DNA of 64,000 nucleotides from Tipula vernalis (GCA_958295665.1 OY282558.1:116612838-116676837); one strand, 5' to 3'. Shown: positions 47,402 through 58,591, counted from the first letter of the stretch. Program-made: numbers and translations. Notes: a model not told the origin generated them from the letters alone.

Positions 47402-47475
47402 CCACACACGTACAGTTTTAACTGACAGTTTTAACTGTACAGTTAAAACTGTCAGTTTAAACTGTACGTGTGTGG
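47402..47475. repeat. 74-bp near-perfect palindrome at the Harbinger left end
   Basis: From CCACACACGTACAGTT to AACTGTACGTGTGTGG the sequence equals its own reverse complement except for one pair, centred on AACTGTACAGTT. It is built from alternating AACTGT and ACAGTT words. Confidence 0.9.
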
Positions 47476-47606
47476 GTATTTCAGTTCAGTTAAACTTAAC
47501 TGTACAGTTTAACTGAGAACTTTAAAATTTTTATATTTTTAACTGAAACGATTAACTGAACTGAACGTGTGTGGGGGTTTAACTGCACAGTTCTCAGTTT
47601 TGTGTC

Positions 47607-49200
47607 GAAATTTTGAGATGAGAGTGTAACATTTGCTCGTTACAAGTTATTATTTTGTAAAAAGAACGTTGACAAATGGGTTTGACTACACAGCGCAACA
47701 TTTGGGCATTAAAAGTGGTGGTAATTGTGGTCAAAATTTAAAATGATTTATTGTTGTTGCTTGGTCACGACAAGAGCGGGAGAAAATATAATTGACGCGG
47801 TAATAATTGTGATGTTGATGATGATGGTAGATTTGTGTATGTGTGAGGTGCAAATACTTTGTATTAGCATAAAATTATTTTGAACTTCAGTTGATCGCTG
47901 GACATCAAACAGTAATTAAAAGAAAAAAAAAAGATATTATAGATAAAACTGTAATAAAAAAATATTTAATACAGAAATTACAAGTGCAACGTGTAGTGAT
48001 CTAGAACTATTAAATTAAATTGTAAGGCATACATATTATGATTTGTTGCACTTGCATCTTTGCTTAAAATGTGTGCGTAAGTTAGTGACGTATTCCGTAA
48101 AATCGGGTTGGCTGTTGCAAGCACTCACTACACGATCCGTGCTGTTATATTAGTTTTATTTTATCATCAAGGTAAATAAACTGCAATTTGAGTCATGTAC
48201 ATTGTACTAAAAAAATGAATTTGATTATAGTCCAGGATCAACTTTCCTTCATTTTGGGAATATTTGAGTTTATTCCATAAACCTCAGCCATTTTGCATTT
48301 AAACAAGAACGCGCATAACGTGAAGGTCGATCAGCATCACCAATGTCCAATGAGGGACTAATAATAGAGCTAAGTGGCCAAACTAACCGTAAATTATATT
48401 ACTAACCTTTAATTACATTTATAATATTATTATTAGTTATTGTGTTTATACTTAAAACCATAAGTCACCAATAAATTTAATTTTAAGAATTTAGAAATAA
48501 AAAAAGAAAAATCAAACCGGTTTCTTGATTTCAGATATTAAGAAAAATTTCTATAATGTACGATATTATGTAAAATTAAATTGCTTTACTGTAAATTATG
48601 TTTTCTAACTTTCCGAATTTTTCACTTTTCACCACAATTGCCAATGATTTGTGTTAGTTTTTTTTCAGTCGTGATGTGTGAATAGTGTTAATAATTAAAG
48701 TGATTTAGTGTTGTTTTATACAGGGAACGTTAAATAAATATCGTGTACTAACGTTCATGGGAGGAAGGGGAAACGCGAGTGGTCTCTACCATCTCAGACC
48801 ACTATAATATAAACTATGGCTGTGACATTGCTTTTGAGTTAAATTTCTTGTGTTTTGTTTTATTCTGAATATTAAAGTAGTTCTTGTGTTAAATAATGTT
48901 TTTTTTTATTTCGAAATTCTAATTCAATTTCTCATCTACATTCAATATATATCGAATATAGCAGCACTAGCAAGCTCTGAGTTGTTGATAGCACAACCAC
49001 GCCCGACCCTGTCACCTAGCCGGCAAATGTGCTGCAGCTGTCCACAAACGGCTCGGAGATTTTCTGTTAACGCTACGGGGCATTCTAGTAGTACGTTGTA
49101 AGGTCGTGCAGCTGGAGTGGTGGCGTAGCGTTACAAGAGGACGTTTCATATAATAACTAAATCATTGAATTATACAAAACTAGTTCGACTATTTATATAA
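47607..49200. other. Interior of the Harbinger element left of the LINE
   Basis: Mostly AT-rich and unassigned. A GC-richer stretch at 48960-49140 reads on the minus strand NVLLECPVALTENLRAVCGQ, faintly like the zinc-knuckle end of a LINE ORF2. A GAGTGGTCTC-AGACCACT inverted pair lies at 48777-48801. Confidence 0.3.
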
Positions 49201-49202
49201 TT

Positions 49203-49910
49203 TTCATGCAAAGGCTATATGCTATAGAATTTTGCGCTAGGATAGGCATAGCAAAAGGACTAAACGATGTAAAGATTTATATTGTATCAGACAGCCAATC
49301 GGCCTTAAAGGCTCTTAGGTGTTGTACCGTTGAGTCAAGGCTGGTATAGGATTGTCTGAAGGTTATTAAACATCTGGCAGGCTCAAATAAGGTAACACTA
49401 ATGTGGGTGCCAGGTCATACTGGAATCAAAGGAAATGAGGCAGCTGATGGCCTCGCTCGTGAGAGTTCTGCCTCTCCATTTATTGGACCAGAACCCTTCT
49501 GCGGCGTCACTAAGGGACACCTTAGAGCAGCGGTAAAACGCTGGGAGGATCTTCAAAAGTCCTCCTACTGGCGCAGAATTCCAGGTTTACGACAGGCGAA
49601 GAAATGTATATCACATTCGTCTGTCAGGGTTAAGGAGTGTCTTGAACTTAGGAAACCTGAGTTGAGGCACTGGCTTTCTCACAGGTCATGTCCCCTTAAG
49701 GTATCACCTTAAGAAGATGGGCCTAAGTACGACAGATGGATGCCGCTTCTGCGATCTGGAAGCAGAATCAGCGGAACATGTTCTGTGCCAATGCCCAGCC
49801 ATTTTCCAGCAAAGACTTCAACATCTAGGAGGCAAACAATGAGCCCGGATAGTATGTATCTTGTACCGGCCAGTAGTATTATCAGATTCATTAAGAGCCT
49901 GAATCTAGTG
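49203..49910 (+). pseudogene. I-clade-like LINE ORF2 C-terminus with RNase H
   Basis: A 5'-truncated plus-strand LINE. The RNase H domain reads YAIEFCARIGIAKGLND then IYIVSDSQSALKALR, a stop, then VTLMWVPGHTGIKGNEAADG. This is the E...D-S-Q-x-A...WVPGHxGIxGNExAD signature with the catalytic Asp and His present. The C-terminus reads LRHWLS, a frame change near 49700, then GCRFCDLEAESAEHVLCQCP, the C-x2-C-x8-H-x4-C zinc finger of such ORFs, ending with IIRFIKSLN near 49905. The same 3' sequence occurs at 29201. It sits inside the Harbinger element and so is younger than it. Confidence 0.85.
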
Positions 49911-50076
49911 GTTCTTCTTCACTTAATTCTTTTGATAAATTTATATGGGAAGTTAAATTTCGTTTTTGAAGCCAATTCTTGCACCACTCTTTAGAATTTT
50001 TTTTATTTAATTTTTTTAATATTAAAAAAACCGCACCGAGAGCAGGCAAATCGTTCCGCTCATTCAAATCCATGAT
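49891..50076 (-). pseudogene. Harbinger transposase N-terminal fragment
   Basis: Reads KEWCKNWLQKRNLTSHINLS followed by KELSEEEPLD. It matches the RRxWVRPWLxRRxxxGxxxxLxxELRxEDPxxFxNFLRM segment that opens PIF/Harbinger DDE transposases. Homology ends at the LINE boundary near 49905, and the residues read beyond (SGS) are LINE sequence. It lies at the expected place just inside the right TIR. Confidence 0.75.
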
Positions 50077-50193
50077 AATAACTGAAGGATTAGACTGAAC
50101 GTGTGTGTGCATCTCAGTTCACAGTTAAAACTGACAATTATAACTGCACAGTTAAAACTGTCAGTTAAAACTGTACGTGTGTGGCCTGCCTTA

Positions 50194-50830
50194 AAAATTC
50201 GACACGATCATATTCTTCAAGCAACAAAACAAATTCAAATGAAAAAATTTTCAAAATTGATCTCAACGGAAATTTCTTCACCAACGCAACTTTTCACTGC
50301 TGCAAGAGGAGCAACCTTGGCTAGAGTTATGTAATAGGTTTAATAATTCTTCAGGACATTAAAAAATTAATTAGATTAAGCAATAAATTTGTGTTAGAAA
50401 GATTTTATTCCGTATAATAGAATTGTAGCTGATTTAGTGAGTAACATTTCCAAATTAGACGAGACAATATTTATCAGCGTCAGGAACAGACTTGTAAACA
50501 TTCTCACCAATTTTAAATTTAGCAATAATCCAGATATGTACGTGTTGAAAGCTGATTGATAAGGATCATATTAGAATACTCATGAAAAACGGAGTATGGA
50601 CTTGCTCTTATCAGACAAAATAAGGAAAATTGGTATATCAATACAAACAAATGTAAATTATTTAATATTGGGAAATGAAACTATACAAAGGTACGACTAC
50701 CATGATGTATAGTAAGTAGACTGGTCCATTTTTACAGAATATGATTGTTTCCACAAACGTTATTTTTTTCTGAATCTTTGGGATATCATTTTTTGTTTTC
50801 ACCAACAAGCCGCGGCTTATAAATAAAAGA
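50194..50830. other. AT-rich flank of the Harbinger element
   Basis: No gene or repeat recognised between the right TTA duplication and the tail of the next LINE. Confidence 0.4.
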
Positions 50831-51477
50831 CAGCGTATATAATTTATTTATTTATTTAATTATACACAAATAAGGCATAGCCTTTATACAATATCCAGGG
50901 ATATATTCCTATGTGTATTCCAGCAATTACACAGAAAAATAATTGTTTTTTTGTTTTTGGTGCCTTGAGGGTCGAAATCTCAAAGGACAGTTTACTTTAA
51001 AAAACCAATCATTCATCTTTCCATTGACGGCCTACTTCACTTTATAGTTGCTTAAGGTAATAAATTATAAATTAAGAGCTGAAAAGCTTATCTTTAACAT
51101 CATAGACATTTTCGAATTCAGAAAACCCAATTATTTTATTTGTCATTTAGTCGGTTTGATTTAGCGAATTTTATATCAGTAAAGCAAAACAAATGCATGA
51201 ATTTATTATTCTTATGTACATTTAAGTTAGCTTATTTTAGCGAATTTTACATTGGTATAATTTTTCAATTTGGACAGGTTGCTTTAAAATGTTTAATAGT
51301 TTTATTAAAAATATATGTTTTAATGCAAATACTGCTTTAGAAATCTTCATAATTGCGTTAAATTTCATTTTAATGCAATCATTACTTTACAATTTAATAA
51401 TAACTTGTATTACATGAGTCATAATGCAAAGCTTGCATTAAAAATTAAAGTTATTTTTTTAAGTGTGTGGAAACGAA

Positions 51478-51714
51478 TTATGTGCCAATCAGCCCCTCGA
51501 GGTACAGTCCCTTGAAACCACGCAAATTAGATGCTGCCTTTATAGACGGATTCAGACTATTCCATAGCTTCACTCCATGGATAAAGAAAGCACGTTGTCT
51601 TGGCTTAGTTTTGCATGATTTAGGCAAATTTAAATTTAATGTCCTCTGCGATTTCGAGAATTTCACTTTATCGTAAAGGTAGTTCGGAACTTTATTTTTA
51701 GTCAAACCAAACAA
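51478..51714 (-). pseudogene. LINE ORF2 C-terminal fragment
   Basis: Reads RAFFIHGVKLWNSLNPSIKA, matching the H/R-x-F-x-x-x-A-x-x-x-WNSLPxxI block near the C-terminus of CR1/Jockey-type ORF2. The opposite strand also has an ORF of similar length, which is its shadow. Confidence 0.7.
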
Positions 51715-51969
51715 CCGAGAGTTCCAAAAACTGGTTCAAACTTACACCAAATATCTGTTCAGAAAGGTGCGAAATTGGATCGCCCAGCCGCTTCAAAAAT
51801 ATGTATCTAGCACAAGAATTAAAAGCAACATTTAACTTTCGTAGGGTCTTCTTGGAACATTGCGAATATATCGAAGATAGTACGAATGATATGACATTTC
51901 ACATCACTAGAAATAAATTTCGCCGTGCTCCACAATTTACCTAAGATACCATAAATTTTACCACAAAGG

Positions 51970-52576
51970 TTATTTATTAACATGGGTACTCCAATTTAAT
52001 TTAGTGTCTATGATCAACCCCAAACTCTTGATAACGTCACAAAACTCAATTCTGTGATTGTCAATTAAAAGAATGTTTATCGGTAAATTTATACGTTTTT
52101 TGTTAGTTATTAGTATGGTTTGTGACTTCGCAGGATTGATTTTAAGTTTGTGCACTTTTGACCATTCCAAAATATTGCACAAAGCTTGATTTAGATTATT
52201 AATCACAGCGTCAACCGAATCAATATCCCCGAAAGAATTGATTTACAAATGATTCGCAAAAAGGTGATAGCAAATGTTTCCCGTTTGTTTAATTGACTGA
52301 CAAATTTGATTTATGTACAATGAAAACAGAATAGGTCCTAAAATAGATCCTTGAGGAACCCCAGATGTGACAAAAATGTTGTCGCTAAAGTTGCCATGAT
52401 ATTTTACAGATTGTTGTCGCAGATGCAAGTAAGAACCTATAAGTTGACAAGCACTCTTGGAAAAGTTATATTCATAACATAGTTTCGACAACAACATAGC
52501 GTGGTCTACTTTATCAAATGCCTTAGAAAAATCTAAGAGAACCAAAACTGCAACTTTACTATCTTCAATATTAATA
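51970..52576 (-). pseudogene. LINE reverse transcriptase palm and thumb
   Basis: The palm reads VLVLLDFSKAFDKVDHAMLL, then TSGVPQGSILGPILFSLYIN, then YHLFANHL where FADD is expected. The thumb reads LCNILEWSKVHKLKINPAKS followed by QTILIT and IKSLGLIIDTKLNWSTHV (the LGxxxDxxLxWxxHV block). The catalytic Asp pair has become Asn-His and a frame change lies near 52243-52206. The upstream end of the frame abuts the Tc1-like terminal repeat at 52577. Confidence 0.9.
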
Positions 52577-54254
52577 CACTGCGCCAATTAAAAAACGGAA
52601 CAGAAATTTTCTCCAAAAAAATACCCAGATTTGAACGCTTGTATCTTGGTGAAATAGCACCTTTCAAATAAAAATTTTGGTTTCTAGTTGAAGGAAATTT
52701 TGTTTTCTTTTGGATACTGGAAACCGTTTTATTTTATTTTGTTTTTTATGGCGTTTTTGAGTAAAACAAAAGGTGTCTAAAAAAAATAAAAATTTGCTGC
52801 TGTTTGAAACTGTAAACGAACTTGCTCGATATTTCATTCAAAAATCCAAATCGGCCATTTTATAGAGAATTTAGAAACCTTGCAAAATGGTACTAGGAAA
52901 GTTACTGTGCGGCCACTCCTTGTCAAGTTATTGAAGTTTTAGAGAAAACGTATCAAAAACCATATACACGTTACCAAGGACATTTTTTTATCTTGTAAAT
53001 TGAGCACTCTATGATAAAATTTTGAGCCACTTTAAATTTTACGTTATTTTATGGAAAACAATAATTTAATTTACCGCATAGTTATTTGAAGAGTCAAGCG
53101 AGATGAATCAAAAAGAACAATTACTCGTTCGCGCTACAAAAATTGTGGCTTTAGTTGAAGCCGGTGAAACTTATCGGGAAATTGGGCGAATCTGTGATAT
53201 TAGTGTGTCTGTTGTGTCGTAGACATATTTGGTAGTAATACCACATCAAGCTTTAATATCAGCACGGTACGTGGAAGAAATTTTAAGGCTTTATATGCTT
53301 TCCATGAAAAGGCAAATAGAGCGCGGATTTTTTTTATGCATTATAATACCCGGCTGCACACAGCTCTAAACCCACGCCAATTTCTGTAACAGCACCGCAT
53401 TAATTTAATAAGCCATCCTCCGCGAAGTCCAGATTTAAACCCCATAGAAAACGTCTGGGATATGTTACAACGGCGTGTAAGAAAACGGACAAGGCCATCA
53501 TCAAATTTGCAGGAACTTCGAGACGCTTTACAAGAAGAATGGCAACAAATCACCATGCAACAAATATGCAATGTTTTAAATATGCCACTGCGTATTTATG
53601 AAGTAATGCGGGCGAGGAGGTAAAACGCGTTATTGAAAATTCCAGTTTGTTGGTAGATTTTAGTTTTATTACGTTTGAATAAAGTTTAAAAGGATTTTGT
53701 TTGCAATATACCTTATGAAATAAATCATATTTTTCACAGTAAAAACATATTTTCTCTTTGATTTTGGATCACCAAAATAATGCCTGATAACAAAATGTGG
53801 CTCAAAATTTTATTGTGGAGTGCTTAGTTTACAAGATAAAAAATATCCTTGTTAATGTGTACATATACGCTTTTTGATACGTTTTCTCTAAAACTTCAAT
53901 AACCCGACAAGGAGTGGCCGCACAGAAATTTTCCTAGTACCATTTTACAAGGTTTCTAAATTCTCTATAAAATGGCCGATTTGGATTTTTGAATGAAATA
54001 TCGAGCAAGTTCGTTTACAGTTTCAAACAGCAGCAAATTTTTATTTTTTTTAGACACCTTTTGTTTTCACTCAAAAACGTCATAAAAAACAAAATAAAAT
54101 AAAACGGTTTCCAGTATCCGAAAGAAAATAAAATTTCCTTCAACTAGAAACAAAAATTTTTATTTGTAAGGTGTTATTTCACCAAGATACAAGCGTTCAA
54201 ATCTGGGTATTTTATCGAAGAAAATTTCTGTTCCGTTTTTTAATTGGCGCAGTG
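52577..54254 (+). mobile_element. Tc1-like element with ~456-bp terminal inverted repeats
   Basis: Left repeat 52577-53030 and right repeat 53797-54254 are near-identical inverted copies, beginning CACTGCGCCAATTAAAAAAC at each end and closing with GTGGCTCAAAATTTTAT-type sequence at the inner edges. Both ends abut TA (52575-52576; 54255-54256), the Tc1/mariner target duplication. The ~770-bp centre carries a plus-strand transposase reduced to its N- and C-terminal parts. Repeats of this length are unusual in Tc1-like elements, although Tc3 is known for a similar length. High similarity of the repeats suggests moderately recent activity, probably in trans. Confidence 0.95.
53104..53623 (+). pseudogene. 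Internally deleted Tc1-like transposase
   Basis: Starts at ATG 53104 and reads an HTH-type N-terminus (MNQKEQLLVRATKIVALVEA, GETYREIGRICDIS) before a stop near 53220. After a deletion and frame changes the C-terminus resumes: HPPRSPDLNPIENVWDMLQR, then NLQELRDALQEEWQQI and a stop at about 53623. The SPDLNPIENVW block holds the catalytic Glu of the DD34E triad. The segment with the two Asp residues is missing or scrambled, so it cannot be active. It lies neatly between the two long inverted repeats. Confidence 0.85.
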
Positions 54255-54256
54255 TA

Positions 54257-54720
54257 GTAATATCATCAGTAACTTTCAACAAGGCAGTTGTAGTACTGTG
54301 CTTGGCACGAAATCCAGATTGTAGTTCATCCAATAGGTTATGTTTAGCAATATAAAGCCACTGATCTGAGCAAGAATAATTCTTTCAAAAACCTTAGATA
54401 ATGTTGGTAATATACTTATAGGAGATGGATTCGGTATTTTTTGAATAGGCGAAATTGTCGCAATTTTCCACGCATCAGAAAATATCGATTTTGTGAGGCC
54501 AGAATTTATAATAAAAGTTAAATGAGACAGCAAAACCGGAAGTAGAATTTGAATGAGGTTAAGTGGAATACCATCAACTCCTACAGAACTCGATTTGATT
54601 TTATCCAGATGGAAACAAACTTCTTCAGCAGAAACATTTTTAAAGTAGAAAGCATTTACGTCAGGGCATAATGAACTGCATCACAAACAAAATGTACATC
54701 ATTGGAATCGATTTGTTTAC
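54257..54720 (-). pseudogene. LINE reverse transcriptase N-terminal part
   Basis: Reads NVSAEEVCFHLDKIKSSSVG followed by VDGIPLNLIQ, then SHLTFIINSGLTKSIFSDAW and KIATISPIQK, then ISILPTLSKVFERII. These are the RT-0/1/2 blocks (S.KA.G.DGIP, FP..WK.A.V.P..K, RPISLLP..SK..E.I). It continues the frame that resumes on the other side of the Tc1-like insertion. Confidence 0.85.
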
Positions 54721-54754
54721 TTAAATAAATAAATTACACTATAACACAATTAAA

Positions 54755-54955
54755 CACATTCCATCTTACCACGATTCATTTCATCATATCACCATACCAC
54801 CACAACATCATAACATCGTACCATAATGTCCTCATACCATCATTCCATCATACCATCATACCATAATGTCATCATACCATCATTCCATCATACCATCATA
54901 TCATCACACCATCATACCATCCTGCCATCATAACAAAATACCATCATGTTATAAT
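54755..54955 (+). repeat. CCATCATA minisatellite
   Basis: About 200 bp of imperfect repeats of CATACCATCAT/CATTCCATCAT, with a longer period visible as ACCATAATGTC-TCATACCATCATTCC (54818 and 54859, about 41 bp apart). Confidence 0.9.
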
Positions 54956-54959
54956 ACAA

Positions 54960-55628
54960 AAATTAAAAAGACGGCTTCTAATTTATATATGTATGTAATT
55001 GGAAAAATTCCCTGATACAGAAAAGGTTCCTTCTGAGTCGGTTGTTGTTTAACTGTAGCAATTATAAGTTGTTTGTTCTTTTCCCAGTTGCTTTGAAAAA
55101 ATTAAATCTTTTCTAAAAGTGTTAACTTTAACGACTTCTTGTGTTTTTGTACAAAATCTTTTTCGAAAGCCAAGTAAATTTAAACATTAAGCGACATTTC
55201 AACATCATTACTTACACTAGCCTTACTATCCAGCAAACTTTCTAAAGCGATTATTGGAAATAATATTTCCAATAATCGATTGCCAAAATTAAGCGTTTCT
55301 GTTTTTGACGAATATGATAGAGAAACTTCCGATTGAGTGAAGGATGTGGTTTTTAGATCTTTTAAATACTTCGCCAAAGATAAGAAATGAATATACGTTC
55401 CAACCCCGTTTAGCAAAATTTAAAATCAGTTTCATCACAGAATTTTCGGATTTGCGGCATTCATAACAACAAGCAAAAATTACTCGGTTATTTTTATAGA
55501 AAACCCGGTTTTTCGGTTTTTGAATTTTATTAAAAAAAACGGTTTTTTAACACCGGTTCACCATGACCATCACCATCGCGTGTGGATTTGTTTAGATATC
55601 ATACATACTCGTACATAAATGATAAATA
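54960..55628. other. AT-rich stretch, possible transposase remnant
   Basis: A minus-strand frame at 55180-55416 contains SLSYSSKTETLNFGNRLLEI but no domain could be named. At 55495-55560 AACCCGGTTTTTCGGTTTTT-like words recur, possibly a decayed transposon end. Confidence 0.3.
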
Positions 55629-56123
55629 CATTCTGTCAAAAAAGTACCGGGAATTATTAAATAAAACACAAATTTTAAGTTCAATCATAAAAATTTATTT
55701 TGTTACCCTCAAAGAATTCCCCTTTCGAGGAATGTACACAGGCCCTTTCCTCGAGGGCCTTCAGTTCGCGCGCTGAATTTTGTTTATGGCTTCAATGGAG
55801 TCAACAATCACCTGTTGCTATGCTAAATCAGGCGAATGTGGTGGTTGATCGATGGTTTTTATTGATTTGTTGACCTTATATTCGTTCACAATCGTAGCTC
55901 GGTGTGACGGCGTATTATCGTCGTGTAAAATCCATGAGTTTTTTTCAGCACAATAAATTTCGTTCGCACAATAAAATAAAATCGCCGTGTACTAATGAGG
56001 TCGACTGAAATAACCAACTGCTGTAAACAAACTGGTTGACAGATCGCCCTTACATGAACATTTTTAAATCCCTTCAGTGCGGCCATTTAAAATTAACAAT
56101 TCCCTGTACTTTTTTACAGCATG
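55629..56123 (-). mobile_element. Mariner element, 495-bp internal-deletion derivative
   Basis: Ends read inwards CATTCTGTCAAAAAAGTACC (left) and CATGCTGTAAAAAAGTACAG (right), both followed by GGGAATT, and both flanked by TA (55627-55628 and 56124-56125). Inside, the minus strand keeps a piece of a mariner transposase: WILHDDNTPSHRATIVNEY then IDQPPHSPDLA (55945-55825). These are the second catalytic block (HDNAxxH) and the PPYSPDLxPxD block of DD34D mariners. The first third of the gene is deleted and the reading frame then stops. Confidence 0.9.
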
Positions 56124-56309
56124 TATAAAACACAGACGGCCGGAGAATTTTTTTTGTTTTTTGTTTTTTCGGACTTTCAAAACGAAGGGAAAAGTGGTTT
56201 TGTATCAACCAAATTTTTGCTCATATTTGACCGGATTTCAATAATTTGGTCTTTTTTGACCGTGTTTATTAATGATATGATTTTCAATCTCCGTTGACCA
56301 TTTTTTCTT

Positions 56310-57310
56310 AAATTTATGCTGGTTTTAGGATTAAGTTGGTTGTTGAGTTGGGTGTCGATGAGCGGTTTGATTTGGAGTTGGGTTGAAATTGAGTTTTTGT
56401 TGGGTGGAGGTTAAGTGAGCAGCTCAGTTGTGGATTTATTGGTGTGTTGATTTGTGGTTTGAGTTAAAGTTAACTTGAGTTCATGCATACGCTAGGTTTT
56501 CAGACCAACTTGATTTGGGAGTTTAGTTGGCGGTTCAATTTGTATGGTTGAGTAAAGGGATGTGTTCTAGTTGGGTTGGGGACGAGTTGGAATTGGATAA
56601 AGGTTTAGTGTTGAGAGTTGATTTGGGAGTTAGCTTGAGTTGATGTTGTTTTTCGGACCGTATTGATTTGAGGATTGAGTTGTGCGTTGAGGTAAGGGTT
56701 GGGTTGGGAGTTGAGTTTATATCGAGGTTTGAATTGCAAATTAACCTGTGTCGAGTTGAGGAGTGGTTTGATTGGGGTTTAATTTAGGGGTCGAGTTGAG
56801 GGTTTAGTTGGAGGTAGGATTGAATTTATTTGATTTCACATACGTAATTTTCGAATCGAGTTTATTTCGGGATTGAGTTGGCCGGTGAGATTGGAGTTGA
56901 GTAAATGGTTGTTTTTGGTATGAGTTGAGGTTCAATTAAGGTTGAGTTGGGCTTGACTAAGCTTTAGTTGGGGTTGAGTGAGGTGTTCAGTTGGGGAGTT
57001 ATCTATAGTTGTTGAATTTAAGGTTAGATTGTTTAGAAGTTTTCGAACCGTGCTGATTTTAGGAATGACTTGGGTGCTTTGTTCATTGTCGATGGGAGCT
57101 GGGTTCAGTTGAGGATTTAGTAGAGCTTAAAATGAGTTAATTTGGTTATTGCATCGAGGATTTCGTTTCGATTGAATTGAACGTTTACTTTGAGTTGTAG
57201 TTGGGATTAAAGGTAAGGAATCTGGGGGTTCAGTTAGAAATTGATTTGGTAGTTGAGTTGGAGATTTGATTTAGTTTATTTGAGATGAGTTCACATTTGA
57301 ATGTAATTTT
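56310..57310 (+). repeat. G/T-rich GAGTTGGG minisatellite with higher-order period
   Basis: Hundreds of bases of degenerate GAGTTG/GGTTGAGTTGG/TTTAGTTGGGG words. A longer landmark, TTTTCGGACCG followed by TTGATTT-GGGATTGAGTTGG, recurs near 56497, 56649, 56848, 57039 and 57307, so units of ~150-270 bp contain many 6-12-bp sub-repeats. A second array of the same type is at 63010-63283. Confidence 0.85.
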
Positions 57311-58585
57311 CCGGACCGAAATTCTATGAGACTGGGTGAGACCATTGAATATAAATCTTAGTTTCTTTTTTGTTTGTATTGTTCTAATGGTCCACAAAAA
57401 TGCTTTAGACTGAAGCACTGAGCAAAAAATTATATCACCTAATTCCTATGTTGCTCATTTAAGGTTCTTATCTGAACAAACGACCCAAATCTTCAGAAAA
57501 TAAATTTTGAACATTATGAAGGGTCTTTGAACGGAGCAATTTAAATTCTTAAGGATTTTCAACAGTATATCAGAGGAGGATTAAGGTGGAAAATAGTGAA
57601 TCAGATTCGCTTACAAAATTTATCCTAAGTTAGAATCAAACCAACAAAAACAATAGATTGTGTAAATGTATTAGTAAGCAAACAAAACTGATGACATTTA
57701 GGCGAACATTTATCAATGGCTTTCACATAGTTAAAATTACAAAATATTGTACAGACACGTTAGAAATTTCTTAAGAAAGCCGACAAATTAAACCACAATA
57801 ATCCCTTTGAAAAATAAATAAAACTGTTCACAATTTGTACAAGCTTCATTGCTTATTATAATATGAATTTTACAGTTTTGATGAAATCGCCTTTCACAAT
57901 CTTTGCATTTCTCACTTAAGGAATTATTAGTTAAGTTTTCAAAGCAAACCAGAAAATGTTGCTTTATTAGCAACTTGATTTTGTAAAATTGGTCTATACG
58001 TTTGTAGATCCCTCAAGTATTTGTTCTTCTTATCCATAGATGGATTATTGGCCGGTGCTTATTGTTAATGGTAACAAATATGCTGCCTCAGTTTTCAAAA
58101 TTTCTATTGGCTCTTTCCAAGTTTGCCTTAGCTGGTTTAAAATTTGTTGTCATTTTTTATTTAAATGATGAATATTCTTCTCCGATGTTATGGGACATAA
58201 GATATAATTTTTCTATCTGTTACATCAATTAAAAGTAAGACCCAATGGTTGTTTATGCGCCATGGTAATTAAATTCGGCATATACCTATAAATGATGATG
58301 ACGGTATATAACCATTTTTTGTCTTGAAAAATTTGTATCTCTGTAATAGGATTAACATACTCGTAGATGTCATCTGTTGATTTAATAATTTTTAAATTAT
58401 TAATTATTTTAGCAATTAATCAACTCACTCGAAGGACAAACATTTGTTACAGTGATTTAAATTAAAGGATTTCGAATTTGGTTTATTATAAGCAGTGTTT
58501 CGTAATAAGCGATTATTTGCATGTCCAAGGATTTGGGTTGTAAAATATGTTTATTTTCTCAATGTTCATTTTAAGGCCCGTGAAC
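57311..58585. other. AT-rich stretch with a small Cys/His-rich frame
   Basis: A minus-strand frame (57973-57788) reads CKDCERRFHQNCK then ACTNCEQ, resembling a zinc-binding finger, but nothing around it supports a gene. 58000-58260 has coding-like texture without a recognised family. Likely decayed mobile-element sequence. Confidence 0.3.
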
Positions 58586-58591
58586 ATTTTT

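Larger units (their letters stand above)
47396..50190 (-). mobile_element. PIF/Harbinger element with palindromic end, split by a LINE
   Basis: Both ends begin GGCAGGCCACACACGTACAG and agree over about 44 bp (left 47396 inwards; right 50190 inwards). Each is flanked by TTA (47393-47395 and 50191-50193), the 3-bp duplication of PIF/Harbinger. AACTGT/ACAGTT words are reiterated at both ends, continuing to about 47606 on the left. A Harbinger-type transposase N-terminus is encoded on the minus strand just inside the right end and stops where a plus-strand LINE begins. The rest of the transposase was not found at 47607-49200, so the element is broken. Confidence 0.85.
50840..54720 (-). mobile_element. 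CR1/Jockey-like LINE relic, split by a Tc1-like element
   Basis: Minus-strand order from right: pre-RT and RT fingers (54720-54257), insertion of a Tc1-like element (54254-52577), RT palm (52576-52243), thumb (52206-51970) and C-terminal region (51714-51478). The 3' end lies at about 50840 with an (AATA)n tail, visible on the plus strand as TTTATTTATTTATT. The endonuclease is absent, so it is 5'-truncated or its front is replaced by the 54.76-54.96 kb minisatellite. Stops and frameshifts throughout. Confidence 0.85.

Noticed and set aside
48850..49101. 83-aa plus-strand ORF
   Set aside because: No domain; the GC-richer part reads slightly better on the minus strand as a possible LINE end, but not enough to call.
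51467..51676. 69-aa plus-strand ORF
   Set aside because: Antisense of the LINE ORF2 C-terminus on the minus strand.
54755..54955. CRISPR-like array
   Set aside because: Repeat units are short and contiguous with no unique spacers, in a eukaryotic genome; it is a minisatellite.
56310..57310. Telomere-like repeat
   Set aside because: G/T-rich and strand-asymmetric, but the unit is GAGTTGGG-like and degenerate, not TTAGG/TTAGGG, and dipterans generally lack simple telomeric repeats.
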